A stretch of 64,000 nt of DNA from JANQIO01 sp043585095. GTDB lineage: Bacteria > Pseudomonadota > Gammaproteobacteria > Pseudomonadales > Halieaceae. This document shows positions 62,638-64,000 of the stretch, one piece after another. Below the pieces are notes generated by a model. That model was given only the letters and a program-made list of their open reading frames with translations, did no database searches and was not told the DNA's origin. Every line of letters starts with the position of its first letter. Position 1 is the first letter of the stretch. The translations under genes and the position numbers were made by a program. The stretch spans positions 3,162,001-3,226,000 of the forward strand of contig CP121321.1 of NCBI GenBank assembly GCA_043585095.1. The letters are read 5' to 3'.

Positions 62638-64000
62638 CTAGTCGATAAGAGTCTCGGCGAGGATACGCGGTGTAATGAAAATCAATGTCTCCGTCTTGGT
62701 ACTGGAGTTATTGATGTTGCGGAAGAATGGACCGAGATAGGGAATGTCGCCCAGGAAGGGGACTTTCGATACTGATTCGAGGTCTTCTGTCTGGAACACC
62801 CCGCCCAACACAACGGTCTCGCCATTACCGACCAGTACCTGCGTGGTCAGCTCCGTGGTATCGATTGAGGGAATAAAGCCGCCAAAGCCACTGGGTACCA
62901 GTTCACCTACTGAGTCCTGATTGATAACAAGGTCCAGAATGATACGGTCGTCTGGCGTGATGTTAGGCGTTACATCCAGGGACAGAACCGCCTCTTTAAA
63001 GTTGACCGTGGTCTGGCCGTTCGGCGCGGTTTGCTGGAACGGCACCTCTGTACCTGACTTGATATTGGCTTGCTGTTTGTCACCGGTTATCACTTTCGGC
63101 TGCGAGACCACCTCGCCATTACCCTGGGACTCAAGCGCTGACAGCTCTGCGGTGAGGAACAGATCGTTCGAGGTATATCCGACCGCGAACGAACCTGTTG
63201 GGTTGGCGACGCCCAGATCCACCAGCAGCGCGCCCGGGAAGTTCAGCACCGGATCTTCGCCCGCCGTGATCGACTGGTTCAGATTCACCACGCTGTCGAG
63301 ATCGCCGGAAAACGACGTAATACTGTCATCACTCACGTCCAGGGCTCCGCCGCCCCAGCGTATGCCCAGCTCCTCGGACACGTCAGTTGAGGCGATAACG
63401 ATCCTCGCCTCAATCATGACCTGACGAATGGGAATATCGACTCGGTCGATCAGGCCACGTATCTCAGCCAGATGTGCCGCAGTATCCGTGATGATCAATG
63501 AGTTGGTGCGCTCGTCCACCAGCAGTGAACCACGCCCCGACACCATCGCGCCCGCTTCCTCGCCGGCACCGGCAGTCAAAAGTGAAACAATGTTGCCAGC
63601 GTTGGCATAGCGAATGCGAATAAACTCAGTTTGCAGCGGCGCCAACTCAGCGATTTGTCGGTTCGCTTCGATTTCCTGACGCTCGCGCTCTGCGATTTCA
63701 GCCGCAGGCGCCACCATCATCACATTGCCCATCTGCCGCTTGTCGAGGCCCTTGGTCTTCAACACAAGCTCCAACGCCTGGTCCCAGGGAACGTTCTGCA
63801 AACGCAGCGTGATGCGGCCGGTGACGGTATCACTGGCAACAAGATTAAGTTCAGTAAAGTCGGCTATCAGCTGCAGCACAGCGCGAACTTCAATGTCCTG
63901 GAAGTTCAGAGACAGACGATCGCCGACGTAGTTGAATTCCTTCTTGCGCGCTTCGACATCGCGCTGAGTGAGTGGCTTCACAGCAACCACATACTGCTCA
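62638..64000 (-). CDS. pilQ: Type IV pilus secretin PilQ, 3' part
   Basis: 454 codons of the C-terminal end; the 5' part is beyond the window, as the frame is open to the edge. The part seen includes the STN/N0 domain (LSLNFQDIEVRAVLQLIADFTELNLV), an N1 domain with IRIRYANAGNIVSLL, and the secretin barrel (about from residue 170, VMIEARIVIASTDVSEELGIRWGG), ending with VPFLGDIPYLGPFFRN and TETLIFITPRIL. It forms the outer-membrane pore of type IV pili. It is followed by aroK with a 3-base gap, matching the pilMNOPQ-aroK-aroB order. Confidence 0.96.
   Translation of the reverse strand, partial: EQYVVAVKPLTQRDVEARKKEFNYVGDRLSLNFQDIEVRAVLQLIADFTELNLVASDTVTGRITLRLQNVPWDQALELVLKTKGLDKRQMGNVMMVAPAAEIAERERQEIEANRQIAELAPLQTEFIRIRYANAGNIVSLLTAGAGEEAGAMVSGRGSLLVDERTNSLIITDTAAHLAEIRGLIDRVDIPIRQVMIEARIVIASTDVSEELGIRWGGGALDVSDDSITSFSGDLDSVVNLNQSITAGEDPVLNFPGALLVDLGVANPTGSFAVGYTSNDLFLTAELSALESQGNGEVVSQPKVITGDKQQANIKSGTEVPFQQTAPNGQTTVNFKEAVLSLDVTPNITPDDRIILDLVINQDSVGELVPSGFGGFIPSIDTTELTTQVLVGNGETVVLGGVFQTEDLESVSKVPFLGDIPYLGPFFRNINNSSTKTETLIFITPRILAETLID

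Overview
The window reads as chromosome of a marine gammaproteobacterium, most probably of the Halieaceae (OM60/NOR5) group. Three things support this. The gene order pilQ-aroK-aroB-gltB-gltD-hemE at 53.8-64 kb is typical of Pseudomonas-like gammaproteobacteria. Most genes are GC-rich, by eye a little under 60%. Two adjacent genes encode close full-length relatives of Chloroflexus propionyl-CoA synthase and malonyl-CoA reductase, a pair known from some marine gammaproteobacteria of this group. The genus-level assignment is inference.

Layout. 0-3.3 kb: a MOSC protein, a small DUF385-type protein, a YghU-type glutathione transferase and an exported amidohydrolase. 3.6-12.7 kb: the pcs-mcr operon, which would turn malonyl-CoA into propionyl-CoA through 3-hydroxypropionate. 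12.9-20.5 kb: an anchored MDR oxidoreductase, a membrane protein, SppA, GcvT, a second shikimate-kinase-like protein, a membrane class III adenylate cyclase, a hairpin-rich non-coding element and a small PA3496-type protein. 20.7-23.6 kb: a LysR regulator, two related small membrane proteins and a larger membrane protein, with one perfect CRP/Vfr-type site between the regulator and the first small gene. 23.7-27.2 kb: a polyamine catabolism locus, with puuA-like and puuB-like genes divergent around two operator-like palindromes and a TetR gene overlapping the puuB-like gene. 27.4-29.2 kb: a DUF885 peptidase-like lipoprotein or membrane protein.

29.3-44.6 kb is a genomic island inserted at the 3' end of tRNA-Pro(CGG). 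A 15-bp direct repeat (29310-29324 and 44564-44578) marks its ends, and the P4-type integrase gene lies next to the tRNA. It carries an AlpA-like protein and a primase-polymerase (replication and excision functions). It also carries a type I restriction-modification operon, hsdM-hsdS-hsdR, that continues with overlapping genes into a zinc-metallopeptidase-like protein and a HEPN protein with an RNxxxH ribonuclease motif. A Fic protein is encoded convergently at the far end. The RM-protease-HEPN operon is the best candidate here for a poorly described defence system.

44.7-64 kb is conserved chromosome: a DUF3094 protein, an acyl-CoA dehydrogenase, ComF, modABC with srkA, an acyltransferase, a TrmB-like methyltransferase coupled to cysE, then hemE, gltD, gltB, aroB, aroK and the 3' part of pilQ, which runs off the window. 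Functions are inferred from recognised families and visible motifs. No database search was possible.
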